Assembly (NCBI GenBank): GCA_905397405.1
Contig: CAJPVJ010000788.1
Span: forward strand, 1 to 20,446
Reading direction: 5' to 3'
Origin: Oppiella nova
Lineage: Eukaryota; Arthropoda; Arachnida; Sarcoptiformes; Oppiidae
DNA length: 20,446 nucleotides
The translations under genes were made by a program, and so were the position numbers. Position 1 is the first letter of the stretch; each line of letters opens with the position of its first letter. Positions 9,296 to 18,181 of the stretch are shown one piece after another. A model generated the notes under the pieces. The model was given only the letters and a program-made list of their open reading frames with translations, ran no database searches and was not told the origin of the DNA.

Positions 9296-9741
9296 TTTTA
9301 CATTAGCATCATATATACACCTCATATGCATAGCCATCGATCGGTACCTATCGGTCACAAGAATCCAATATTCAATGAATAAAAGCAAATCACATGTAAT
9401 GGCAATGATTGGTATTTCATGGATATTACCACTGATTATAACCATTTGGCCCATACTTGGATTCAGAGATAACCAGATGTATAGGGATTTTATGAATGAA
9501 AATAAGTCATATAAGTCTTATATGTCATGCAACTGGAAATAACAAGTTTATCAGATATTGTATAAATCTGTTTTGTCTAATTGAGTTTTGCATAATTCCA
9601 ACATTGTATTATGGAGTGTACAAGGTACGAGTTTAGTGTTATTGTTAGTTAATTACTACATTATTTATTTTTTAGGCATCAATTAAACTTGGAAATACAC
9701 GCAAATACAGTGATATAAATGAATTTCAAAGACAACAATCT

Positions 9742-9790
9742 GTGGATAAAAATGACAAAATAATGCGCCGGGAGTTCAGAGTGGCCAAGA
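9742..9790 (+). other. Nucleotide-homogenised block, loop 3 (representative copy)
   Basis: The stretch GACAAAATAATGCGCCGGGA (9753-9772), coding DKIMRRE, is identical or nearly identical in R1, R2, R3, R7, R8, R9 and R11, including third codon positions. It is one base different (GAGAAA) in R4 and R5, slightly different in R10, and diverged only in R6. It is GC-richer than the flanks. It may reflect gene conversion or a splicing/RNA-level constraint near the intron. Confidence 0.5.
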
Positions 9791-10014
9791 CTCTAGCTAT
9801 AGTTACCATGGTATTTGTGTTATGTTTGGCGCCATACAATGTTATGAATTATAGGCATATCATTAGTTCGCAAACACCAGATTACAAAGAGTTAGCGTAT
9901 TTACGTACAACCATTTGGTTAGCTTGCTTCAATTCAACTCTAAATCCAATTCTCTATGCATTTCTTAATAAAGATTTTCGCGTTGCATTCAAACGGATAT
10001 TATATTATAATTGA

Positions 10015-10728
10015 TTTATAATAAACAATTAATTTATACAATATAGTAAGAATAACATTGAGTAATTTATGATGTATATATAATTGTAACCCGAGTTTAT
10101 TTTACAACTACTGTATCAATTTACGAAAAAAAATAAATTTATTGTAAATTATAGATACAAATTATTTCAATAAAATCTATGGAAAATATATGAGCAAATA
10201 TTGTATTAATCAGATTTTAAATGTAATGGCTTATTTCAATTATGGTATGATCTTTATGAATATAATTCAGTTATGTGAAAAATAATGTAAAAGTAATTGT
10301 AAACATTTAATATTTTATATAAATATTTCAATGAAAATAATGCATAATTCATAAAGAATTTGTAATTGATTTACAGGAAATATATGTATTTTATGTATTT
10401 TTTAAACAATTGACTGCCATAACTTCCATAATTAATATGCACCAGTATTTATGATATGAATAAAAGTTATAATTTATCCACTGTGCATTTACATCAACAT
10501 TATATAGTATTACATACAGTATTTTGTTTAAAAAAATTTTTCTGTATTTTATTTGTGCAAAATATTTAGTAGTTTTATTAAAACTTGTATCATATTAACG
10601 GATTTAAAAGTAATAGTTATAAAAGTGTTTTCTAAGAATTCAATGTATCAGTATAATATTATATGCATATACTAATACATAGAATTTTGAAATTAACTTA
10701 CATTTTATCGTTTTATTTGATGTTCAAA
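10015..10728. other. Longest AT-rich spacer, R7 to R8
   Basis: About 714 bp without a gene on either strand. The last 130 bp contain the upstream block shared with R7 and an in-frame ATG at 10663. I see no repeat or RNA gene. Confidence 0.45.
10598..10640 (+). promoter_or_regulatory. Conserved upstream block of R8 with TATA box
   Basis: TATAAAAG at 10618-10625 followed by TGTTTTCTAAGAATT aligns with the R7 upstream block (8735-8780), and more loosely with TATAAAGGCGTTTACTAAAT before R9 (12666-12685). It lies about 105 bp before the R8 start codon. Confidence 0.5.
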
Positions 10729-11819
10729 ATGAATTCAACACACGTTTCATCCGATAAACTATATTTCATTCAATTCTTATCATCAATACTACTGTTTATC
10801 ATAATATTCTTAACAATAATTGGAAACGTGTTAATAATAACCTCGGTCATAACAACACCTAAACTCAAAATACGTCCCAATTATTTAATACTATCGCTCA
10901 GTATAACCGATCTCCTGATCGGTGTCTTCTCAATGCCTGTTACGGCATACTATCGTATCGTATATGTAAGCGATTGGAAAATGGGATCAATTATGTGTGA
11001 CATTCACTACTTCGTGACCGGGGTCTGTACGGCCTCATCATTTCTACACCTCATGTGTATAGCCATCGATCGGTACCTATCGGTCACAAGAATACAGTAC
11101 TCGAGGAATAAATCCTTAACACATATAAAGACAATGATTTCATTTTCGTGGACTTTTGCTATACTTGTCACGTGTTGGCCCGTACTTGGGTTCAGAGATA
11201 ATCAAATATTTATGGATAGAATCCGTATAAACCTTTGTGTACCGTCTGATAGAAATGATCTGGCTAAGATTGCAGTTCTCATGCAATACCTAATACCAAT
11301 TTGCGTAATGGCACCACTATATTATGGCGTCTATAAGGTATTTCTTAAAAATAAGCTTTTAATTGTAAATTTATATTAAATTTCCTATTATATAAAATCC
11401 TTGACAACTATTTAGAAATCATGTAAATTAATTTTATTAAACTATTTAATTATAATTGAAATTGTATTTTTTAATTTAATTTATAGAAATCAATTGAATT
11501 CAAAAATAAGACTAAACCTAAAGAGACAAATGAATTTCAAAGACACAAACCATTGGATAAAAGTGACAAAATAATGCGCCGGGAGTTCCGAGTAGCAAGG
11601 ACATTGGCTATCATTACCATTGTCCACATGTTATGCCTATTACCATTTAATATATTACTATTTACAACAGATATGAATGCCATTGACCACAAGTCTATGA
11701 CAGGCCTCCTATCAGTCATTTGGTTAGTGTTTTTCAATTCAACACTCAATCCAATACTCTATGGTTTATTGAATAGTGATTTTCGTATTGCATTCAAACG
11801 ATTAATGAATATGTCCTAG
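10729..11819 (+). CDS. R8: class A GPCR, intact two-exon gene (313 aa)
   Basis: Exon 1 is 10729-11337 (203 codons), the intron 11338-11486 (149 bp, the longest of the array), and exon 2 11487-11819. I place the start at MNSTHVSSDKLYF by family. The frame is open upstream to an ATG at 10663, which would add 22 mostly hydrophobic residues; I regard that as leader. Landmarks: LSITDL, DWKMG, C3.25, IDRYLSVTRIQYS, WPVLGFRDNQ, ECL2 NLCVPS, TM5 APLYYGVYK, DKSDKIMRREF, CLLPFN, NSTLNPILYGLLNSDF. Position 3.32 is Thr. An upstream acceptor-like TTTAG|AAATCATG (AG at 11414-11415) mimics the real exon 2 start but is out of frame (71 bp off), apparently a decayed duplicate. Confidence 0.92.
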
Positions 11820-12090
11820 TACTTTTACTTTTTTAACTAATAAATAATCAGTGATTATAATATGTACCTCAGAATTTAGTATCAATTAAACAAATTTATT
11901 TTAACATTTGTTAATTGAAGTTTTCTCATTGTTTATATACGTTACTTGTGATTTAATATGCATGTTTGATATAAATGTTAATTTTTATAGTGTTTATTTG
12001 TGAAAATTAAATATTTTTAATATGTATATCGACAGGAATCTGGAAAATGACAAATGACAATATAATTTTCAATAAATTATACGTAATGTA

Positions 12091-12215
12091 AGGTTATTCA
12101 GTTGAATATAACCATTTGGATCGTATGTTTCAATTCAACATTGAATCCAATACTCTATGGATTACTGAATAGAGATTTTCGTATTGCATTCAAACGATTA
12201 ATGAATATGTCCTAG
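12091..12215 (+). pseudogene. Orphan exon 2 fragment (TM7 and tail) between R8 and R9
   Basis: The frame VIQLNITIWIVCFNSTLNPI...GLLNRDFRIAFKRLMNMS-stop encodes only the end of ECL3, TM7 and the tail. Bases 12091-12199 are identical to 19706-19814 in R11 (109 bp without a difference). The ending RLMNMS and the downstream flank to about 12365 instead match R8 (11800-11960) at an offset of 396 bp with moderate divergence. It is thus a mosaic: an R8-like duplicated 3' end with an R11-like TM7 core. There is no upstream receptor sequence. Confidence 0.85.
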
Positions 12216-12665
12216 TACAGTATTTCTACTTTTAGTAACTGATAAATAATCAGTGATTATAATACGTACCTCACATTTTAGTATCAATTAAACAAATCCC
12301 GTATTTTAACATTTGTTGATTGAAGTTTTCTCATTGTTTATATACTTTACTTATGATTTAATATGCGACAAACTATATTTACAATTAAAAATATCACAAA
12401 TAAACACTTTTAATTTATAAAAATTATACATATAGCTGTCCTTAGACCTTTTACTGTTTACTGTTATATTAAAAGTTATTTAATATGCATTACAATAAGT
12501 AATGGATACTAAGAATACAATATAAATGTAATATTTAAGGAAATGCTGAAAATATATTTATATATCATAAATAGTCTAAATAAAATATATAGTGATTTTT
12601 ATATTTATATTAATACAAAACATTAATAATATGTCATATTAGGATTGAATTATACTTAAGTTGTG
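12216..12665. other. Spacer between orphan exon and R9
   Basis: Bases up to about 12365 are a diverged copy of the R8 3' flank (11820-11962). CTAAGAATACAATATAAATG at 12509-12528 recurs before R10 (13791) and R12 (19917). Otherwise this is AT-rich sequence without genes. Confidence 0.45.
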
Positions 12666-12673
12666 TATAAAGG
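12666..12673 (+). promoter_or_regulatory. Possible TATA box of R9
   Basis: TATAAAGG followed by CGTTTACTAAAT resembles the R8 block (TATAAAAG, TGTTTTCTAAGAAT). It now lies only about 45 bp from receptor coding sequence, which suggests that a deletion removed the R9 leader and start. Confidence 0.4.
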
Positions 12674-12715
12674 CGTTTACTAAATGAAAAGTATGTTAAG
12701 AACAGTAGTTAAGAG

Positions 12716-13679
12716 GTGTTTATTGTCATCTTTTCTACAATAATTGGTAATATTTTGGTCATAACAGCGGTTATAACGACACCTAAACTCAAAATACGAT
12801 CAAATTATTTGATATTATCTCTGAGTATAACCGACCTCTGCGTCGGTGTGTTTGTAATGCCTGTTATGGCCTATTATATTGTTGTGGATGTAGGTGATTG
12901 GACACTTGGATCTATTGCATGTGACATTTATTATGTAGTTATAATAAATCTATCAGGCACATCATTTTTCCACATCATTGCCATAGCCATCGATCGGTAC
13001 TTATCGGTCACAAGAATACAATACTCGAGGAATACATCGAATGGACATATAATAGCAATGATTGCCTTTTCGTGGATATTTCCGCCGATTATGACTATAT
13101 GGCCCGTAATTGGTTGGAGGGATAACGAGATGCATATGAATAAGATTAATAGAAATATCTGTTACCCAATGGGAGATACTGTTACTGTTTTATATTGTAC
13201 TCATTTAACAACTATAATTGGATATAGCATAATAGCCACATCATATTATATAGTCTATAAGGTACTAGTATACGTTATCCTGTATATGTATAATACTATA
13301 TTACTTTAATAGTATTGTGTATCAATTATTACATTTTGAAATTTTTTAGAAATCAATTGAATTCAGAGATAAACTTAAAAACAGAGAAATTCGTGAATTT
13401 AAAAGACAACAATCGATGGATAAAAATGACAAAATAATGCGCCGGGAGTTCAGAGTAGCCAGGACGTTAGCCATCGTTACCGTTGTATTAGTGCTATGTT
13501 ACACACCATTTAATATTTTATTTAATACAATTGATGTTGACAAATTAGATTCCTTAGTTATGCTAAAATTTCAAATAACCATTTGGATAGTGCTTTTGAA
13601 TTCAACGTTAAATCCAATACTCTATGGATTATTAAATCGCGATTTTCGTATTGCATTCAAACGATTGTTAAAAATATAG
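12716..13679 (+). pseudogene. R9: class A GPCR lacking its first ~22 codons
   Basis: Receptor coding sequence begins abruptly at about 12716 with VFIVIFSTIIGNILVITA (mid TM1). The MNSTH...LSSILL part is missing, a TAA precedes in frame at 12710-12712, and no in-frame ATG exists before TM2. From there exon 1 (to 13261), the intron 13262-13349 (88 bp) and exon 2 (13350-13679) are fully open. Landmarks are LSITDL, GDWTLG, C3.25, IDRYLSVTRIQYS, WPVIGWRDNE, ECL2 NICYPMG, DKNDKIMRREF, CYTPFN and NSTLNPILYGLLNRDF. Position 3.32 is Ile. It is either 5'-truncated and dead, or uses an unseen upstream exon. The preserved remainder suggests the loss is recent. Confidence 0.8.
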
Positions 13680-13764
13680 TAAAATTATAATACTGTACTG
13701 TAATTAATACATATTAACAGTATTTATAATTTATAACAGTTAAATATTTATTATATAATATTCA

Positions 13765-13919
13765 TATATCTACTGTATATGTATTTGTTTCTAAGAATAC
13801 AATATAAATGTAAAATAAAATATGCAAGGAAACTAAATAAGGGAAATGTGTCTAGACTGTGTAGTAGTGTATATTAAATGTATGATAATTATTACTTTAA
13901 GTAAATAATTAAATTAATT
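13765..13919 (+). promoter_or_regulatory. R10 5' flank, duplicated before R12
   Basis: These 155 bp match 19891-20045 upstream of R12 at a constant offset of 6126 with about 2 differences. They contain CTAAGAATACAATATAAATG (13791-13810), also found before R9. This is the likely promoter region of R10, but the identity mainly reflects recent duplication. Confidence 0.45.
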
Positions 13920-14927
13920 ATGAATTCCACACACATTTCAAGTGAAGAATTATATTTCATTCAATTCCTATCGTCCATAATATTGTTTATTATTATATTC
14001 ATTACAATTATTGGTAACATTTTGGTGATAACTGCGGTCATAACGACACCTAAATTACAAATAAGACCTAATTTTCTAATACTATCGCTTAGTATAACCG
14101 ATCTCTCCGTCGGTGTGTTTGTGATGCCATTCACCGCATACTATGATGTCTTGAAATTGAGTGATTGGACATTTGGCCCTGTTATGTGTGATGTTTACTA
14201 TATGTTTATCATTAATCTCACGTCAACATCATATCTACACCTCATAGTCATAGCCATCGACCGCTACCTTTCGGTCACAAAAATTCAGTATTCAATGAAT
14301 AAAAGCAAATCACATGTAATGGCAATGATTGCCTTTTCGTGGACTTTCCCACCCCTAATAACTATATGGCCTATACTTGGATGGAGGGATACCCGGGTAT
14401 ATACGGATAGGATACGCAAATACGTTTGTTATGCAGCGGGCAATAATGTGCTTGTTAAATATTCTATCATTTCTGTCAGTCTAATTGGATTCTGCATAAT
14501 ACCCACATTATATTATCGCGTATACAAGGTAGTTTTATTTAACATTTTATTTATAATTTAACGTAAAATATATTATTTATTCAAATTATCTTTTCAGAAA
14601 TCAATTGAATTCACGAAAAAATGCAAAAACAGAAAACGAGTGACTTTTCAAAAGCAAAAATCAATGGATAAAAAGGACAAACTTATGCGCCGGGAGTTTC
14701 AAGTGGCCAAGACTTTGGCTGTGGTTACCATTGTATTTGTGTTATGTTTGACACCATTTAACTTTATGTATTATACGATTGATTTTAATACATTAGATAA
14801 CAGACAAATGATTCATTTAAATATGACCATATGGTTAGTGTATCTAAATTCCACATTAAATCCAATTCTGTATGGATTACTAAATAGGGATTTTCGTGCT
14901 AGATTCAAAGCATTCATTATGAATTAG
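13920..14927 (+). CDS. R10: class A GPCR, intact two-exon gene (312 aa)
   Basis: Exon 1 is 13920-14528 (203 codons), the intron 14529-14597 (69 bp, AAG|GTAGTT...TTTTCAG), and exon 2 14598-14927 (109 codons plus stop). Residues: N2-S-T sequon, N33 (1.50), D61 (2.50), W83 in ECL1, C90 (3.25), I97 (3.32), D114-R115-Y116, W141 (4.50), C170 in ECL2, P195 (TM5), then KSIEFTKKCK, DKKDKLMRREF, CLTPFN, NSTLNPILYGLLNRDF and a tail RARFKAFIMN. It differs from most copies in having TKIQYSMNKSK instead of TRIQYSRNKSK, a variant shared in part with R7, R11 and R12. It is the closest relative of R12. Well preserved; ligand unknown. Confidence 0.93.
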
Positions 14928-15258
14928 TTACTTGACACATTATTTGACTTGATATGAGTTACAATAATTATTAATTAAATAAATTAAATTAAATTTTAGA
15001 TTAGAGTCAACCATTGAGTGGGTGCTATGTAGTAAGTGGGTGTGCCGTTAGACTACCGGTGACCCTCTCATTGAGATTATTTTGAATGACATGCTTTATT
15101 AAGACAAAAATGTCAAATGTAACAATAAACCAAAATAAAAATCATTAATTTTAGAAACATTTTGAAAATATAAATAACTGCCAAATAATTTGCAAATTGT
15201 TTTAAACAAAAGGAGACTAAGAATTAAGTGAAAGACAACTGATTTGAGAGACAAACGA
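14928..15258. other. Junction between receptor array and kinase/F-box block
   Basis: The 3' flank of R10, then from 15010 a copy of a kinase gene 3' end, then AT-rich leader of the F-box gene. The change from AT-rich to GC-richer sequence occurs here. Confidence 0.5.
15010..15111 (+). pseudogene. Orphan kinase-like 3' end
   Basis: The frame TIEWVLCSKWVCR-stop (15010-15051) matches the C-terminus of the 15611 kinase-like gene (TIEGVLCSKWVSR-stop at 16619-16660), and the following ~60 bp match its 3' flank (offset 1609). It is the tail of an additional, otherwise missing copy and implies a tandem unit of about 1.6 kb spanning the F-box and kinase-like genes. Confidence 0.8.
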
Positions 15259-15555
15259 ATGCCGAAGAAGAGTAGCAAAGGACCCAAAGAGGGGAGAGTC
15301 CGGTCGACCGACACATCCAGGGGTAGAGTCAGGGGTCAGACACAGACTAAAGTGATCGACGACTTGCTCGAAGAGATTCTGGACTTTATTTTCAACAAAA
15401 TCGACTTTCGGTCACAACTGAGCGCTCAGGCGGTGTGTTAGCGATGGCGAGATGTCCTCCAAGGGCTGTGGGCTAAGAAAATCACAGTTTATATCGAAGA
15501 TGGCTTTACTAGACTCTACTGCATGTCGTCCTTCGAGAGAACCACCAAACCATAA
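15259..15555 (+). pseudogene. F-box protein gene with an internal stop
   Basis: ATG at 15259 opens MPKKSSKGPKEGRVR, a basic low-complexity N-terminus, followed by TKVIDDLLEEILDFIFNKIDFRSQLSAQAVC, which fits the first two helices of an F-box (LPxEIL..IF..L......L..VC). A TAG at 15439-15441 interrupts it. The same frame continues RWRDVLQGLWAKKITVYIEDG, the expected C-x-RW continuation of the F-box, and ends at 15553-15555. One base change from a sense codon would explain the TAG. F-box proteins link substrates to SCF ubiquitin ligases through Skp1. Most are longer, with substrate-binding repeats that are absent here, so the gene is truncated or interrupted. No introns are obvious. Confidence 0.65.
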
Positions 15556-15595
15556 GTACTACGAATATCCCAACCGAATGACCATTGATTTGTAG

Positions 15596-16660
15596 GAATC
15601 CATTCACGCATTGGCGGGAAAGTCACCACAAAATCGGGTCACAAACGAACGCAAACAAGACAGGAAGTGGACGCGGGCTGACCTCCCAAACCCGGGTCAC
15701 CCGGACTACTCATTTGGTGAGCCTGGTCAAAAGGGTAACCACGACTCACTGCTGGCTGAGCACGGCTTCGAGTCGGTCCAGTGTATCGCGCGGGACGACC
15801 GCAACCCCTATGACACGCAGGTATGGCTCATACGGCACCGGAAGTCGGGCCTACATTACGAGTGCAAGATAAGCAACATTCAGTACCACAGGTGTCGGCG
15901 CCCGACGTTCGCCGCCTCCGCGGCCGCCCTACTCCGGGAGGCGGACACACTCGTAGAGCTCCAGCACCCGAATATAGTGGAGGCGCTCGCCGTGTTTGGC
16001 CTCCACAACCCCACCACTGGCTTTCCCTACGGTTTTCATTGCTGCGTAATAGACCGCATGTCCGGTACACTACAGTCCCTGCAGAAAAGCTACTCAAACG
16101 GTTGCCTACCGGAGCCCAAAGCGTGGGAGTGGTTCTGGCAAATAGCGTCGGCCGTGGACTACCTTCACAACCGGATTGGGTCGGGTATTAGGGTCAGCCA
16201 CCTGTCCATACAACCCGTCCATATACTATACAAAGTGATCGATGAGGCGCTCAATCGGTGTACCTATAAGTTGGCCGACTTTGAGGAGTGCCTCACGTTT
16301 GAAGAGGACTGGGATGATGTCTACCCGCACGGGAATCGTGGCTATCGTACGAACGGGTGGTCGGCACCCGAGATGTTAAATCGCGGCGCCTATGGAAAGG
16401 CCACCCGTCCTATGGATGTGTACAGTCTGGGCCACACATTGCTGACCAGTCTCTTGGGTGAGCACCGGCACCGACACCGCAATATGTGGTTAATAGCGAC
16501 CGGACGTATGTCCGAGAGTAGTGTGAGTGGTGTGGACAGGGAGCTCATTATGAATCTCACCCGGGATGTAGTGAATCTTATTCGAGACACCCAGTCGTCC
16601 AAAACTGAAAAGAGGATTACCATTGAGGGGGTGCTCTGTAGTAAGTGGGTGTCCCGTTAG
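15596..16660 (+). pseudogene. Kinase-fold gene 1, predicted pseudokinase, no ATG start
   Basis: The frame is open from 15596 to 16660. The natural start by comparison with the second copy is at 15611, but that codon is TTG (LAGKSPQ; the paralog has MAVQPPE), and a TAG lies in frame at 15593. Counting from 15611: β3 lysine K86 (YECKIS), αC Glu E110, hinge region after FHCCVI, HRD replaced by H197-L198-S199, the metal-binding Asn replaced by H204, DFG as D223-F224-E225, APE at 252-254, αF Asp D269 (DVYSLG). Loss of the catalytic Asp and Asn argues against phosphotransfer. The N-terminus shares DLPxxxxPxYSF and LLAxxG with copy 2. Either the start codon is lost or a 5' exon is unseen (TTTGTAG at 15589-15595 could be an acceptor). 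Confidence 0.7.
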
Positions 16661-17083
16661 ACTACCGGTGACCCTCTCAATGAGATTATTTTGATTGAAA
16701 TGTTTTATTAAAACAAAAATATTTGCGATTAAAGTGTAATATTAGGCAAACATTTTATTTTATGTTATAAAACTTATTTAGTATTACTGTTACATGAATT
16801 GAATTATAGGATAGTAGTTTTGCAAAATAATATATTATGGCCAAGATACATTGTTTAGTTTTGTATGACTTAAAGTAAGATTAGTACAAAAATATTCATT
16901 GATTCTAACCTTTTGTTTGATTGTTTCAACAAAAAGTTCACTGTTTGTCCAAAAAGTCATATTTTATTGCATAACAACGAGTGCCACAAAATTAAAAACT
17001 TTTTGATTGAAAAACTAAAACCAAAATTTAAATCTCTTTGATCTGAAGACACGAACACATACACAGGACAGACACCCCACACA
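16661..17083. other. Spacer between the two kinase-like genes
   Basis: The first ~60 bp duplicate the sequence after the orphan tail at 15052. The remainder is AT-rich without a gene. The last 40 bp (ACACGAACACATACACAGGA...) are the leader of the next gene. Confidence 0.45.
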
Positions 17084-18181
17084 ATGGCAGTACAACCACC
17101 TGAAATGATGGGTGTGTTCAAGGAGGTGGACAGCGAGGGCTTCGAAACGGGTATATCGTGGCGATGGGGTGACCTGCCCTTCAAGACCAGGGATCCCAAG
17201 TACTCATTCCACGCGGACGCGCACCGGGACCATCACGTCCGGCTCCTGGCCCAAAGGGGTTACCAACTGGTGGGAGGAAGACCATTCTCGTATGAGTCCG
17301 ACAATCTCTACGACAACCAGTTGTGGTTCGCGCGCGACCTCAACAACAACGGCGAACGGGTGGCCCTCAAGGTGTCCAGTATTGTGTACTTCAAACGCCA
17401 CACAATGTCGGCAGCCGTGGCCGCCCTTCGGAAAGAGGGTGAGACCCTATTGGCACTCAAAAACTCTCATATCGTAGTTGTGGACGACATCTTCGGCCTC
17501 CACGACCCCAACTCCGGCTTTCCCTACAGTTTCCACTGCATGACTATGGAGCTCATGGACGGGGATTTAGATCAATTGCAGGCAACATACTGGTCCCTCA
17601 CACTACCTCAACCCATGGCTATAAACTGTTTTATCCAAATTGCAAAAGGGATTGAATATTTGCACACTAACATCGGCGGCGCTTATCCAGGCTATACAGT
17701 CAGCCACCTGGCCATCAGACCGGCGAACGTACTGTTCCGGCGAAAACAGAAGCGAATATTGTTTAAGTTAACGGACTTCGAGGAAAGTATGAAATACCCC
17801 AGAGGTGTGCCTGATTACTTCCCGGTAGACTCACGTATACGATTGAATGACAGTTCGGCGTACGAACTCTCACAACTGGATCCATTTGATACAAAACCTG
17901 ACCGGCCGTTCGGGACTAAATCCATGGATATCTACTCATTGGGTCACGTGCTTCTCAGCACTTTAATCCCTCTAAACTGGTCCGATGAGGGCTTCCAGGA
18001 AGCGGTGGCCCTCATATTCAATGAGTCGAATAACACTGCGCGTAAAATTGGTATCCCTGAGCGGCGTATACTCTGGTCCTGTCAGAGAATTCGCGTCCGA
18101 CTTATGAGCTCAAGGATTAAACGGTTGATCAGACACTGTTTAGACACTAATGCTGAGAGGCCTTCGATAACAGATATATAA
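17084..18181 (+). CDS. Kinase-fold gene 2, predicted pseudokinase (365 aa)
   Basis: The ATG at 17084 (ACACAATGGCA, A at -3) opens a single-exon frame. Features by residue: shared N-terminal module GDLPFKTRDPKYSF and LLAQRGYQLV (29-63), β3 lysine K96 (VALKVS), αC Glu E118, hinge MELMDGD (155-161), catalytic loop H208-L209-A210-I-R-P-A-N215 (Asp replaced by Ala, Asn kept), D231-F232-E233 for DFG, YEL (260-262) where APE is expected, αF Asp D282 (MDIYSLG), and R359-P near the end. It is a paralog of the 15611 gene with the same catalytic loss, hence probably a non-catalytic scaffold or regulator. The frame ends SITDI-stop exactly where the AT-rich repeat starts, about nine residues shorter than copy 1, so the repeat may have replaced the true C-terminus. 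Codon use is GC-richer than in the receptors. Confidence 0.85.
   Translation: MAVQPPEMMGVFKEVDSEGFETGISWRWGDLPFKTRDPKYSFHADAHRDHHVRLLAQRGYQLVGGRPFSYESDNLYDNQLWFARDLNNNGERVALKVSSIVYFKRHTMSAAVAALRKEGETLLALKNSHIVVVDDIFGLHDPNSGFPYSFHCMTMELMDGDLDQLQATYWSLTLPQPMAINCFIQIAKGIEYLHTNIGGAYPGYTVSHLAIRPANVLFRRKQKRILFKLTDFEESMKYPRGVPDYFPVDSRIRLNDSSAYELSQLDPFDTKPDRPFGTKSMDIYSLGHVLLSTLIPLNWSDEGFQEAVALIFNESNNTARKIGIPERRILWSCQRIRVRLMSSRIKRLIRHCLDTNAERPSITDI

Larger units (their letters stand above)
8872..10014 (+). pseudogene. R7: class A GPCR, interrupted copy
   Basis: Exon 1 is 8872-9624, the intron 9625-9675 (51 bp, the shortest), and exon 2 9676-10014. The start MNSTHISTDQLYF, TM1 and TM2 are normal. A 128-bp segment (from the LSITDL codons to CDIKYLMTT) then occurs twice, which shifts the frame. 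Without it the protein reads CDIKYLMTT-IFTLASYIHL...IDRYLSVTRIQYS. A second, independent disturbance lies in ECL2 around 9495-9525: after DFMNENK the frame shifts by one and continues as CHATGNNKFIRYCINLFCLIEFCIIPTLYYGVYK. Exon 2 is open: ASIKLGNTRK, DKNDKIMRREF, CLAPYN, NSTLNPILYAFLNKDF. Position 3.32 is Thr. If the 128-bp repeat is an assembly error, one frameshift still remains. Exon 2 starts with Ala like R4 (ASIK). Confidence 0.82.

Noticed and set aside
10663-10728. In-frame ATG 22 codons upstream of MNSTH in R8
   Set aside because: The added residues are not conserved in any other copy and the family start is MNSTH; most likely untranslated leader.
12367-12395. GACAAACTATATTTACAATT resembling the receptor codons DKLYFIQ
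   Set aside because: The similarity covers about 20 AT-rich bases without frame continuation on either side; chance is likely.
15555-15595. F-box and kinase-like gene joined through a short intron into one protein
   Set aside because: The only GT near the F-box end would give a 41-bp intron and create a stop at the junction; the reading phases do not fit.
15828-16097. Other open frames on both strands within the kinase-like genes (e.g. 15823-16191 +, 17112-17477 +)
   Set aside because: GC-rich coding sequence leaves other frames open by chance; they have arginine/proline-rich low-complexity translations and no domain.
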